IMG/VR virus record: IMGVR_UViG_3300014838_000067
Location: 1-27,478 of that record
Direction: 5' to 3' (one strand)
Source of the DNA: a virus
Length of the DNA stretch: 27,478 nucleotides
In this document: one piece after another, positions 20,179 through 27,478 of the stretch
How positions within the stretch are numbered: position 1 is the stretch's first letter
How the letters are laid out: the number at the start of each line of letters is the position of its first letter
Translations under genes and position numbers: made by a program
Notes under the pieces: generated by a model
The model's database searches: none
Told to the model about the DNA's origin: nothing
The model's input: the letters and a program-made list of their open reading frames with translations, nothing else

Positions 20179-21740
20179 GCCTTAAGGATAAATTTTCAAC
20201 AACATTAAAAGATATAGCTAATAAGCTTGGGATAACTGAAAAAGAGCTTAAAAAAGCTACTTTAACTGTTAAAAATTTCCAAAAGCAAGCTTCTAGTGGA
20301 TTTAAAACGGTAGGTTTAGGTGCTGTAGGTATGGGTTCAGCTTTGGCAGGTGCTGTTGGGGTTGCTGTTAATACTACTCTAGGTTATGCCAAAGAAGTTA
20401 AAAGAATGCAAACTTTGACGGGTGAAAGTGTTGAAAGTGCTAGCAAAATGGTTGCTGTCGGCAAAAAATACGGTATAAGTGCTGATGGTATGGCAAAATC
20501 TTTACGTATGTTAAGTATAAAAGCAACAAATAACTGTAAAGATTTTAAAACTTACGGTTTGGTTGTTAAAAATGCACACGGTGAACTTTTACCAGCTTCA
20601 AAAATCCTTGAACAAGTCGCTGATAAATATAAACAGCTTGGTGGTGGCTTAAAAGGTGCTGTTTTTGCACAAAAATTAATGGGTAAAGGTTGTATGGATC
20701 TTTTGCCATTATTAAAAAAAGGATCGGTTGGCATACAAGCAATGGAAGCTGATGCTTCACGCATGGGGCTTGTATTATCTAAAGATAATATGGATTCATT
20801 CTCTAAATTTTCTGAAGCACAAAAAAGATTTAATCAGGCAATGCTGGGAATACAAGTTACTATAGGTGCGAAAATATTGCCAATTTTAGGACAATTGGCT
20901 GAAAAGGTTAATGTTGCTATAACTAAGTTTGATTTTAGGCAAGTTGGTACGGTTACTGATAAGGTTTTTAAGGGTATCGGCAGTGCTGTAAAATTTGTAG
21001 GTAATAATATTAACTGGTTAATACCAATTACAACTGCTGTTTTGAGCTCAATCATAGCATTTAAGACTATTTCTACTACTATAAACGTTTTTAGCACTTT
21101 AAATGGAGTCATTAAGGCGTTAACTATAACACAGGGTATATGGAATGCTGTTATGTTAGCAAATCCTATAGGGCTTGTGGCTGTTGGTATTGGATTATTA
21201 ATTGGTGTTGGTGTTCTATTGGTTATGAATTGGAAAACAATTTGTAAATGGGCTGGTCGGCTTATGGGCTGGATAAATAAAAACAAATTGGCTTTTGTGT
21301 TAGTAACTGGACCAATTGGACTTTTAGTTTTGGCTGGGATCAAACTTTATGAAAACTGGGGTAAAATTTGCAAAAAAGCTTCTGAATTGTGGGGCTGGTT
21401 AAAGAAAATCACTGGATTTGGCAATAAAACTATTTCTGTTAATGCCAATATTAACAGAAATAGTCCCGGTGAAAATAAAGTTCCTCATCATTCCCTAGGC
21501 ACATCTTATTTTAAGGGTGGATCTACTTATATAAATGAGGGTGGCAGGGGTGAAAAGATTACTTTGCCTTCCGGTTCAAAAATTACGCCACATAATGAAA
21601 CTAAAAAGGCTTTAAATAACCATGGGGCTGTTAATTTACATATTGAGATTCATGGAAATGTGATTGGCGAAAAAGAATTTTTGAATAAGATGGGTGCAAT
21701 GTTTACTGATAAGGTTGTTTTAGCTTTAGGTAATATTTAA
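20151..21740 (+). CDS. Tape measure protein
   Basis: A 529-residue protein with a helical N-terminus, hydrophobic stretches at about 55-80, 285-305, 335-358 and 378-400, and a Gly/Asn-rich C-terminus with GGSTYINEGGRGEKITLPSG, common at tape-measure ends. The region GISADGMAKSLRMLSIKATN and around matches the PhageMin_Tail type. It sets tail length; at about 0.15 nm per residue the tube would be near 80 nm. The hydrophobic parts may help DNA cross the membrane. Its stop shares TTAA with the stop of the leftward gene. Confidence 0.92.
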   Translation: MAKTIGCVLSLKDKFSTTLKDIANKLGITEKELKKATLTVKNFQKQASSGFKTVGLGAVGMGSALAGAVGVAVNTTLGYAKEVKRMQTLTGESVESASKMVAVGKKYGISADGMAKSLRMLSIKATNNCKDFKTYGLVVKNAHGELLPASKILEQVADKYKQLGGGLKGAVFAQKLMGKGCMDLLPLLKKGSVGIQAMEADASRMGLVLSKDNMDSFSKFSEAQKRFNQAMLGIQVTIGAKILPILGQLAEKVNVAITKFDFRQVGTVTDKVFKGIGSAVKFVGNNINWLIPITTAVLSSIIAFKTISTTINVFSTLNGVIKALTITQGIWNAVMLANPIGLVAVGIGLLIGVGVLLVMNWKTICKWAGRLMGWINKNKLAFVLVTGPIGLLVLAGIKLYENWGKICKKASELWGWLKKITGFGNKTISVNANINRNSPGENKVPHHSLGTSYFKGGSTYINEGGRGEKITLPSGSKITPHNETKKALNNHGAVNLHIEIHGNVIGEKEFLNKMGAMFTDKVVLALGNI

Positions 21741-21957
21741 GCTGCTTTATTGCTAAATAAAGCCTGATATAAATTATCAAATCTTGTATTGACCGCGTCA
21801 ATTTTATCTTCAAGTTTTTCAAATCGTTTTTCTGTTTTTTCTTCCGATTTTTCAATTTTTTTATCAAGTCGATTGTAAAAATAAAATACTATTAAGCCTA
21901 ATACCTGCGTTTGAGCAGGATTAATCTGCTTGAAAGTTCGACAATTAAATTTTCCAT
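21737..21957 (-). CDS. Leftward TM/coiled-coil protein needing a -1 shift (recoded or broken)
   Basis: The ATG at 21957 has AAAGGG 7 bp upstream but its frame ends after 19 residues. The -1 frame, without a start codon, encodes INPAQTQVLGLIVFYFYNRL (membrane helix) followed by a Glu/Lys heptad coiled coil to LYQALFSNKAA and TAA at 21739-21737. The slippery heptamer A AAT TTA (21952-21946) is in the right frame at codons 3-4, and a shift there gives a 73-residue product. An indel is the alternative. Architecture resembles XhlA-like lysis accessory proteins. It has its own extended -10 promoter and lies against the tail genes. Confidence 0.5.
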
Positions 21958-21986
21958 AAATTTACCCTTTTTGTCTATTTTTCATG

Positions 21987-21995
21987 ATTATAACA
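21987..21995 (-). promoter_or_regulatory. Extended -10 promoter of the leftward TM/coiled-coil gene
   Basis: The minus strand reads TGTTATAAT (21995-21987), a perfect extended -10, with a weak -35 (ATGCAA) 17 bp upstream of the hexamer. It is about 30 bp before the ATG at 21957. Confidence 0.6.
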
Positions 21996-22020
21996 TGGGT
22001 TTCGAGGTATTGCATTAATA

Positions 22021-22431
22021 ATGAATATAACATTATCAGATGTTAACGGTGACCAGGTTTTGATTGTTCCTATTGTTCCGCCTAATATCCCTATATTACA
22101 GCCTACTAAAAATACTACTTTTGAATCTCTCAGGGGTGATATTAATATTATTGGGATTAAAGGCTTAAGAGAATTTGGATGGGATTCGTTTTTTCCTAAT
22201 CAGGACTATAGTTTTGCTAAAACTGGTTCTTGTACTAATGGCTGGGATTATGTGGATTTCTTGAATAATTATATTGATCTTGGTTTACCTATTAGATTAG
22301 CTGTAACAACAGAAACTAAGCAAACTGTTTTAAATATGCTTGCCAGTATCGATAAGTTTGATTATTCGCTTGATGCTATTGGTGATATTGCTTATTCTAT
22401 AGGATTTAAGGAATTTAATGAACAATTATAG
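22021..22431 (+). CDS. XkdP-like tail/baseplate protein without LysM
   Basis: A 136-residue protein with a region of XkdP-type proteins: IGIKGLREFGWDSFFPNQDY, then NGWDYVDFLNNYIDLGLPIR. Proteins of this family bind the tube end near the hub and often carry a C-terminal LysM domain, which is absent here. It starts a tightly packed baseplate series; its end overlaps the next gene by 14 bp. The ribosome site GAGGT is about 14 bp upstream, rather far. Confidence 0.75.
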   Translation: MNITLSDVNGDQVLIVPIVPPNIPILQPTKNTTFESLRGDINIIGIKGLREFGWDSFFPNQDYSFAKTGSCTNGWDYVDFLNNYIDLGLPIRLAVTTETKQTVLNMLASIDKFDYSLDAIGDIAYSIGFKEFNEQL

Positions 22432-23356
22432 ATTAATTATTAATGGTATTGAACTTGCTATTTTTGGCGGCTTGAGCTGGTCTGATGATGATGATGGGCT
22501 TTCAACTTTGTTGCAATTTACATCATTGATTAATTTGTCTGTTGGTAATCAATTTACGCTGTTAAATAGCAATAATATCATTATGAATGGGATTATTACT
22601 GATAAAAGTTATGATAAATATCTTATTTATCAATATACTTGCGCTGATTTGGGATTTTATCTTAATAAAAATTCTGTGGTTATTCAGTTTAACGGTATTT
22701 TGGCAAAGCAGGCTATTACACAGTTATTAAATAAATATAATTTGCCTGTCGGGAATATTCCTGATGTGCCTGTTATGATCAAAAATATTTATAAAAATGT
22801 CATTTTATCTGATGTGTTAAAAGATATTATTTATAATATGCAGAAAAAAACAGGTAATTTTTATAATATCAGGGTTAATAACGGTCTTGTGAATATTGTT
22901 CAGTCTGAGGAAATAGACGTTACGGCCTACTATGATAATTCAGGATTTTTGATAAATTTAACTGATGCAGTTAGCAATTTTGAAGCGGTTGATTCTATTC
23001 AGGACATGAAAAACAGTGTTTTAGTAGTTAGCAGTGGCAATAAAATACTTGCACAGGCTCAAGATAATAATAGTATTGCTACTTTTGGGCTATTGCAACA
23101 TATAGAAGAACCTGATCAGGATAAAAACACATCAAATTATAATATAGCTAATAATTTATTAAAAGATTTAAATCAGATAAAACAGACTAAATCAGTTGAT
23201 ATGCTCGGCACAGATGCTGTAATGTCGGGTGTTGTTTTAAATTTTAACTATCCTGAGCTTAATTTTGTAGCTAAATATTATGTTAAGCACGTTGATCATA
23301 CTATTGACGGCGTTATACATAAGATAAAATGTGATCTTGAGGTTTATGATGACTAA
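22418..23356 (+). CDS. Baseplate hub protein (XkdQ / gpD-like)
   Basis: A 312-residue protein with the order of XkdQ hubs: an N-terminal beta domain (LIINGIELAIFGGLSWSDDD, then LSVGNQFTLLN), a middle domain with VILSDVLKDIIYNMQKKTGN and NIRVNNGLVNIV, and a C-terminal region ending with YYVKHVDHTIDG and KIKCDLEVYDD. It should form the trimeric hub beneath the tube. Family length is usual. Confidence 0.85.
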   Translation: MNNYRLIINGIELAIFGGLSWSDDDDGLSTLLQFTSLINLSVGNQFTLLNSNNIIMNGIITDKSYDKYLIYQYTCADLGFYLNKNSVVIQFNGILAKQAITQLLNKYNLPVGNIPDVPVMIKNIYKNVILSDVLKDIIYNMQKKTGNFYNIRVNNGLVNIVQSEEIDVTAYYDNSGFLINLTDAVSNFEAVDSIQDMKNSVLVVSSGNKILAQAQDNNSIATFGLLQHIEEPDQDKNTSNYNIANNLLKDLNQIKQTKSVDMLGTDAVMSGVVLNFNYPELNFVAKYYVKHVDHTIDGVIHKIKCDLEVYDD

Positions 23357-23858
23357 TATGTTAACCCCTAAAAACAGTTGGGCTGTTACTTTAGCTAAGC
23401 AGTTTAAAAAAAGGGATAATCCGACTGATCTAAAAGAAGGATTAAAGGGAAAAGTTATTAATTTGGATCCTGTTCAGGTACATATTGAAGATGGTCAAAT
23501 AACTTTGACTGATGGTGATCAGCTTGTTATTCCTGAATGGTTTCAAAAAAGATGGGATATTGATAAAACTTTTGCTTTATCTGCTCAGATTCCTGAAAAT
23601 CTTGCTCAGGAGCAGGCTTCATGTTTGACCGCTGAAACGGCACTTTCTGCGTATATTTCAAGCGAGCCTCCTGATATTGCGCTTGCTACGGTTACTTTAG
23701 ATTCTATTACATCAATATCACAGGCTATATCAGATGTTTCGGATGGAATAACGGCATTAAAAACTGAATTGTTGAATTTAAAGCTTGATTTGCAAATTAA
23801 TGACATGGTTATTCTTCTTCCAGGTGCTACTAAATATTATTTGATTGATAAGGTTTGA
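23349..23858 (+). CDS. DUF2577-type baseplate protein (XkdR-like)
   Basis: A 169-residue protein. The start at 23349 is chosen because GAGG lies 6 bp upstream; the open frame itself begins at GTG 23331. It starts with a short helical part (KNSWAVTLAKQFKKRDNPTD), then a beta region GKVINLDPVQVHIEDGQITL typical of DUF2577, a helical Ser/Thr/Ala-rich insertion (about 85-145) and a closing LPGATKYYLIDKV. Probably part of the hub or the spike connection. The insertion makes it longer than the usual roughly 110 residues. Confidence 0.75.
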   Translation: MTNMLTPKNSWAVTLAKQFKKRDNPTDLKEGLKGKVINLDPVQVHIEDGQITLTDGDQLVIPEWFQKRWDIDKTFALSAQIPENLAQEQASCLTAETALSAYISSEPPDIALATVTLDSITSISQAISDVSDGITALKTELLNLKLDLQINDMVILLPGATKYYLIDKV

Positions 23859-23860
23859 TT

Positions 23861-24445
23861 ATGTTTCCAACTGATTCTTATACTGTTCAAATTGCTCAAT
23901 TAACTAAGATTCCTGTTGCCACGACTATTTTAAACAATTTTGAATTTGATTATGTTAAGGGCCAATTTAATATAGTTGACGGTAAGCCAGCTATGAATAG
24001 TGGAGTTCAAGCTATTGAGCAGTGGATTATATTGTTTTTTAACACTGCTTTAAATGCTTATCCAGTTTACGCTAATACCAAATTTGGTACTAATATTAAC
24101 TCTTTGCTTGGTAAAAAGCTTGTAAATAACGGTTTTGTTGAGTCTGAAGTTCAAAGACAAATAACTGAGGGTTTTGCGCTTTGTCCTGATATCCAAAAAA
24201 TAACTTCTTATAATATGGTCAAAAATGGTCGGACTTTGCAAATAAACATGACAATTTTGACTTATAGTGGTCAAACAATAAGTTCTAATATTAGTATCAA
24301 TACAGCTGTTTCTGGTGGTGTATCCTCCACGACTTCAACAGGTTCTACAAGTTCGACAAATTCAAGCAGTTCTACCAGTTCGACTACTTCTACAACAAAT
24401 AATACAAACTTTGAAATTGCAATATCCATTGCGTTAGGTGGTTAA
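23861..24445 (+). CDS. Baseplate wedge protein, DUF2634/gp25-like (XkdS)
   Basis: A 194-residue protein from the ATG at 23861 (AAGG 8 bp upstream). The core has DYVKGQFNIVDGKPAMNSGV, AIEQWIILFFNTALNAYPVY and TKFGTNINSLLGKKL, as in XkdS/gp25 wedge proteins that clamp the sheath to the baseplate. Near the C-terminus (bases 24319-24402) lies a Ser/Thr-only type linker of about 28 residues, which I do not know from the family, then a last beta strand. Confidence 0.85.
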   Translation: MFPTDSYTVQIAQLTKIPVATTILNNFEFDYVKGQFNIVDGKPAMNSGVQAIEQWIILFFNTALNAYPVYANTKFGTNINSLLGKKLVNNGFVESEVQRQITEGFALCPDIQKITSYNMVKNGRTLQINMTILTYSGQTISSNISINTAVSGGVSSTTSTGSTSSTNSSSSTSSTTSTTNNTNFEIAISIALGG

Positions 24446-24449
24446 CAAT

Positions 24450-25532
24450 ATGTCTATACAGTTATATAGTGAGACTGAGGCTAGTATTGCTAGTAATTTA
24501 GTTAATAATATGCCTGATACATATCAAACAACTGTAGGTTTCCCCATTGGTGATTTTTTTACGGCTATTTCAATGGTTTTGTTGCCTTTGTGGACTGCTA
24601 TTAATTATATTCTAGGTATGCTCACAGATTTAAGCAATTTTGATTTAGTTGATTTGATCAAATGGTGCGCACAAAGACGTAATATTATTTACAAAACTGC
24701 TACTTATTCAAGCGGTTTGCTTCAATTAACTGGTAATTTTACTGTTAATATTGGTGATTTGTTTGAATCTACAGGTGGTATACAGTTTTCTGCAACTGAA
24801 AGTGTTTCTAGTGTTGGCGGTATTGGGGTTGTTAATGTACAGTGTACTACAGCCGGATCGGCCGGTAATGTTGGAACTGGTGCTATTACTCAGATGCCTC
24901 TTACTTTATCGGGAGTAATGAGTGTTACTAATAACACTGCTTTTAGTAATGGTTATGATGAGGAAGGCGCAACGAGCTTATTAAATCGTTATTATGCGAA
25001 TCTTGCACTTCCAATAACCAGCGGTAACGCTAATTGTTATGAAGAATGGGCTACAAGTTGTGTAGGCGTGGGGAATGCAAATATTATACCGCTTATGAAC
25101 GGTCCTAATACTGTGGGTGTTGTCTTAATTGACAGTGACGGCCAACCAGCTGACAGTGATTTAGTGACTCTTGTCCAAAATTATATTGACCCTGGAATAA
25201 CCGGAACTGGTGCTGGAGTTGCGCCAATGGGTGCTTATTGCACTGTTTTATCTGCTGTTCCATTGGATATTAATATTTCAGCTAATATTTTGTATAGTGG
25301 CAATATTTCGGATGTTAATGCTGCTATCCAAACTGCTTTGGTTAACTATTTTAAGTCTGTGAATGCTGATTATATAAGCTATGCAAAAATAGGTGATATT
25401 ATTTTAAATGCTACTGGTGTAAGTGATTATAATACGCTTTTAGTTAATGGTGGGCTTGAAAATATTGCTATAAGCAATCTTGATGTTGCAATTTTGGGAA
25501 CAACAGCATTTACGGCGGTAGTTTATGAATAA
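24450..25532 (+). CDS. Baseplate J-like protein (XkdT / gp47)
   Basis: A 360-residue protein from the ATG at 24450, with AGGTGG 8 bp upstream. Typical Baseplate_J features are LLQLTGNFTVNIGDLFEST, TTAGSAGNVGTGAI, NGYDEEGATSLLNRYY and NTVGVVLIDSDGQPAD, and a C-terminal domain with PLDINISANILYSGN. It builds the wedges around the hub. The Leu-rich N-terminal region (about 30-60) would pack with the gp25-like protein. Full length for the family. Confidence 0.92.
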   Translation: MSIQLYSETEASIASNLVNNMPDTYQTTVGFPIGDFFTAISMVLLPLWTAINYILGMLTDLSNFDLVDLIKWCAQRRNIIYKTATYSSGLLQLTGNFTVNIGDLFESTGGIQFSATESVSSVGGIGVVNVQCTTAGSAGNVGTGAITQMPLTLSGVMSVTNNTAFSNGYDEEGATSLLNRYYANLALPITSGNANCYEEWATSCVGVGNANIIPLMNGPNTVGVVLIDSDGQPADSDLVTLVQNYIDPGITGTGAGVAPMGAYCTVLSAVPLDINISANILYSGNISDVNAAIQTALVNYFKSVNADYISYAKIGDIILNATGVSDYNTLLVNGGLENIAISNLDVAILGTTAFTAVVYE

Positions 25533-26148
25533 ATTTAATTTTATAAGTTTATTGCATAGGTTGTACCAGCTTGATATGTTTGTATATGATTTATTTACTG
25601 CAATTGCTTTTGTTGTTAATAATATTTTTAACGCTATAACTACTCTTAAGGGTGAATTTTATTTTGACACTATGATTATTATGGTTCCAGTTTATGAAGC
25701 TCTAATGAAAATCATACCTGCATCAACACAGACTTTGAATAACAGACGTTCTGCTATTCAGGCGAAATGGTTAAGCAATAACAAATGTGATCTTGCTTTA
25801 ATACAGGCTGTTGCAAATTGTTGGCAGAATGGTAATGTTAATGTTACTTTTACGCCTAGATATTTAACTGTTAATGATATCAACAATATGACTGTTAATG
25901 AGTTAGATCAGCAACTTATAAGTAATTTTGCTTCCGGGAATGACCAGCAATATTCAGCCATAAATATAGAATTTGTTAATATAATTGGTGTTCCTGGCGA
26001 CATAAACACCCTAAAAAATATGTTGAGTGCGGTAGTTCCTGCTCATATTCCTCTTAGTTTTTTATATAAATATTTGCCGGTTAGCAAGGTAAATAATATG
26101 ACTGTAAATGAGCTGAATCAACAGCTTATAAGTAATTTTGCATATTAA
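25525..26148 (+). CDS. Baseplate-fibre adaptor (DUF2313/XkdU-like) with duplicated motif
   Basis: A 207-residue protein in the place of XkdU/YmfQ proteins (gpI-like), between baseplate J and the fibres; it overlaps J by 8 bp. It contains TLNNRRSAIQAKWLSNNKCD, a helix typical of the family, and FVNIIGVPGDINTLKNMLS. The motif NNMTVNELDQQLISNFA occurs at 25870-25932 and again, slightly changed, at the very C-terminus (26080-26142). It should connect fibres to the baseplate. Confidence 0.75.
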   Translation: MNKFNFISLLHRLYQLDMFVYDLFTAIAFVVNNIFNAITTLKGEFYFDTMIIMVPVYEALMKIIPASTQTLNNRRSAIQAKWLSNNKCDLALIQAVANCWQNGNVNVTFTPRYLTVNDINNMTVNELDQQLISNFASGNDQQYSAINIEFVNIIGVPGDINTLKNMLSAVVPAHIPLSFLYKYLPVSKVNNMTVNELNQQLISNFAY

Positions 26149-26162
26149 AGAAAGGTTTAAAA

Positions 26163-27020
26163 ATGCCTATAAATACACCTAATTTGGGATTATTTGATTA
26201 TAATCCAATTACTGATGGAAATTTGGCTTTTAATATTACTCAGGCACTTAGTAATAATTTTAATGTTATAGATACGGCTTTTGGAAATTTGATGGGTAAT
26301 TTTAGCGGTTATTTATCAGGATTTACAATATCTAATGATTCTGTTAGCCCAAATAGCATTATCGATATTTCTTCAGGCATTTGTATGGATTCTACAAACT
26401 CGAATTTTATTAAGGTCGTATCGGGGATTAAAAAAAGTTTATCAGGTAATTGGGTAGCTGGTTCTGGCAATACGGGCTTGGATACTGGAAGTGTTGCGCC
26501 TAACAGTGAATATAATGTTTTCACTATTATAAACCCGATTACCGAAATAATTGATAATTTATTATCATTATCTTTAAGCCCTGTTTTGCCTTTTGGTTTT
26601 ACGCTTTTCAGGCGAATTGGCAGTATATTTACTAATTCTAGCGGTAACATAATACCGTTTTATCAAAGTGGCAATTATTTTTACTGGAAAATCCCGGTAA
26701 TGGATATAATTGCTGTAATGTCAACTTCGGCCAGAACATTATATAAGTTATCTGTTCCCGGTGCTGTCCCTGTTATACCCATTATTAATATAATGACTGA
26801 TGCAAGTACCGGAACTAATATTATTACTTCGCCATTGCAAAATGATGTAGCGCCAACATCAAGCTTGTTTGATACTTATGGTGGTTCTGTTGGTGCTTTT
26901 GGCTATTGCAGCAAGCATATACTAACTAATACAGGCCAAATAGGTGCAAGAGCTATGAATGGTTCTGCACAGATATTCATACTTACAAGCGGTTATATAG
27001 ATTTTAGAGGTAAAGGTTAA
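26163..27020 (+). CDS. Tail fibre-related protein
   Basis: A 285-residue protein opening with a baseplate-binding-like N-terminus (PNLGLFDYNPITDGNLAFNI), then a Ser/Gly-rich beta region and RRIGSIFTNSSGNIIPFYQS with YFYWKIPVMD, a segment I recall in phage fibre and structural proteins. The C-terminal half is beta-rich with few charges. It should form part of the host-contact fibre. AAAGG lies before ATG. The exact receptor is unknown. Confidence 0.7.
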   Translation: MPINTPNLGLFDYNPITDGNLAFNITQALSNNFNVIDTAFGNLMGNFSGYLSGFTISNDSVSPNSIIDISSGICMDSTNSNFIKVVSGIKKSLSGNWVAGSGNTGLDTGSVAPNSEYNVFTIINPITEIIDNLLSLSLSPVLPFGFTLFRRIGSIFTNSSGNIIPFYQSGNYFYWKIPVMDIIAVMSTSARTLYKLSVPGAVPVIPIINIMTDASTGTNIITSPLQNDVAPTSSLFDTYGGSVGAFGYCSKHILTNTGQIGARAMNGSAQIFILTSGYIDFRGKG

Positions 27021-27145
27021 TGTTTGTAACTAGAGATGCTAATAACAATATTGATGGTGCTTTTGCTCGTGAACAATTTGAAAATCAGGAATATATCTCT
27101 CTTGATGATCCTGCATTGGTGACTTTTTTAAATACTCCTCGTTAG
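27020..27145 (+). CDS. Small conserved fibre-associated protein
   Basis: A 41-residue acidic protein (MFVTRDANNNIDGAFAREQF and onward, with YISLDDPALVTFLN near its end). Its ATG overlaps the previous stop as TAATG, so it is translationally coupled. Short peptides with a DDP-x-V-x-x-FL ending are frequent beside phage fibre genes and are thought to help fibre assembly; that function is only inferred. Confidence 0.6.
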   Translation: MFVTRDANNNIDGAFAREQFENQEYISLDDPALVTFLNTPR

Positions 27146-27154
27146 GCGGATAAA

Positions 27155-27478
27155 ATGAAACGTAAAATAGTTAATTATAGCTTTGATAAAGTATCTGGTA
27201 CTGTTACTTTCCATGATTATACAAGTATTACGCTTGATCAGATATTATTAATAACTAATTTAGCCTCAAATGTTATTATTTATAATTTTGCTGGGTCGGG
27301 GGGATCAGTTAACGGTAATGTACTTACTTTAGCCTTTAATACATTATCAATGAAAAATACTGACCCTTTGCAAATTTGGTTTGATGACGGTGTTTATAAC
27401 TCTTATGATTCCAGTAATAACCTTTTAGTTACGGATAATAATTTACTTACTACTGTTACTAAGCTTCTCGACAAGGAA
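27155..27478 (+). CDS. Tail fibre protein, N-terminal part (3' end outside window)
   Basis: An open frame of 108 codons with no stop before the edge. The start MKRKIVNYSFDKVSGTVTFH and the following TSITLDQILLITNLASNVII and DPLQIWFDDGVYNS are the usual N-terminal domain of a known phage fibre family whose later parts contain ITTLTPPAA repeats, as in the partial gene at the left edge. GGCGGATAAA lies before ATG. The two fragments are probably one gene of a circular genome, although the bases at the two edges do not join in frame directly. Confidence 0.7.
   Translation, partial: MKRKIVNYSFDKVSGTVTFHDYTSITLDQILLITNLASNVIIYNFAGSGGSVNGNVLTLAFNTLSMKNTDPLQIWFDDGVYNSYDSSNNLLVTDNNLLTTVTKLLDKE

Noticed and set aside
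20834-21343. Leftward 169-codon frame inside the tape-measure gene
   Set aside because: Antisense of a confidently assigned gene with no start signal; long antisense frames are expected from its codon bias.
24308-24406. Ser/Thr-codon repeats as a CRISPR-like or satellite array
   Set aside because: The pattern is irregular, stays in frame and is explained as a low-complexity linker; there are no constant repeats with spacers.

Overview
The window is almost entirely one tailed-phage genome, strongly AT-rich, with standard stop codons (TAA, TAG and TGA all end genes) and ordinary Shine-Dalgarno sites. The host is therefore some low-GC bacterium; the sequence does not fix the lineage. The late genes form an HK97-type head module joined to a contractile tail of the Bacillus PBSX (xkd) type, so the particle should be a small myovirus. 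A divergent repressor/Cro pair with operators points to a temperate life style. No integrase, transposase or tRNA is visible. The first gene is cut at its 5' end and the last at its 3' end. They look like the C- and N-terminal parts of the same tail-fibre family, so the window may be a nearly complete circular genome opened inside that gene.

Layout: 1-2530, fibre C-terminus, lysis genes (TM/coiled-coil protein, M15 endolysin), a small helical protein and terminators. 2528-3905, a plasmid-like pair: a leftward winged-helix replication-type protein and a rightward HTH/coiled-coil protein, divergent around a perfect 12-bp inverted repeat. 3895-4917, a leftward two-gene operon of a restriction-controller-like XRE regulator and a complete six-helix voltage-gated potassium channel, with its own promoter, operator-like sites and a hairpin covering the ribosome-binding site. 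5003-6047, the lysogeny switch with operators at 22-bp spacing. 6078-9909, a rightward early operon of small proteins, a second replication-type protein, zinc-ribbon proteins, an ANT-domain antirepressor-like protein and an HNH nuclease. 9910-10129, a non-coding G-rich candidate cos region.

10130-18576 runs TerS, TerL, portal, protease, capsid, connectors, tail terminator, sheath and tube, ending at a strong terminator. 18605-19475 is an accessory island with leftward genes. 19541-27478 holds the tail chaperone with a -1 frameshift site, tape measure, a leftward TM/coiled-coil gene, baseplate genes and fibres.

The most unusual items are the voltage-gated K+ channel and its regulatory apparatus; a C-terminal motif of about 40 residues shared by three otherwise different early proteins; the plasmid-like replication module in a temperate phage without a visible integrase; and two leftward accessory genes that appear frame-shifted, one of them at a textbook -1 slippery heptamer. 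Family names below come from recalled motif and gene-order knowledge; no database search was run.
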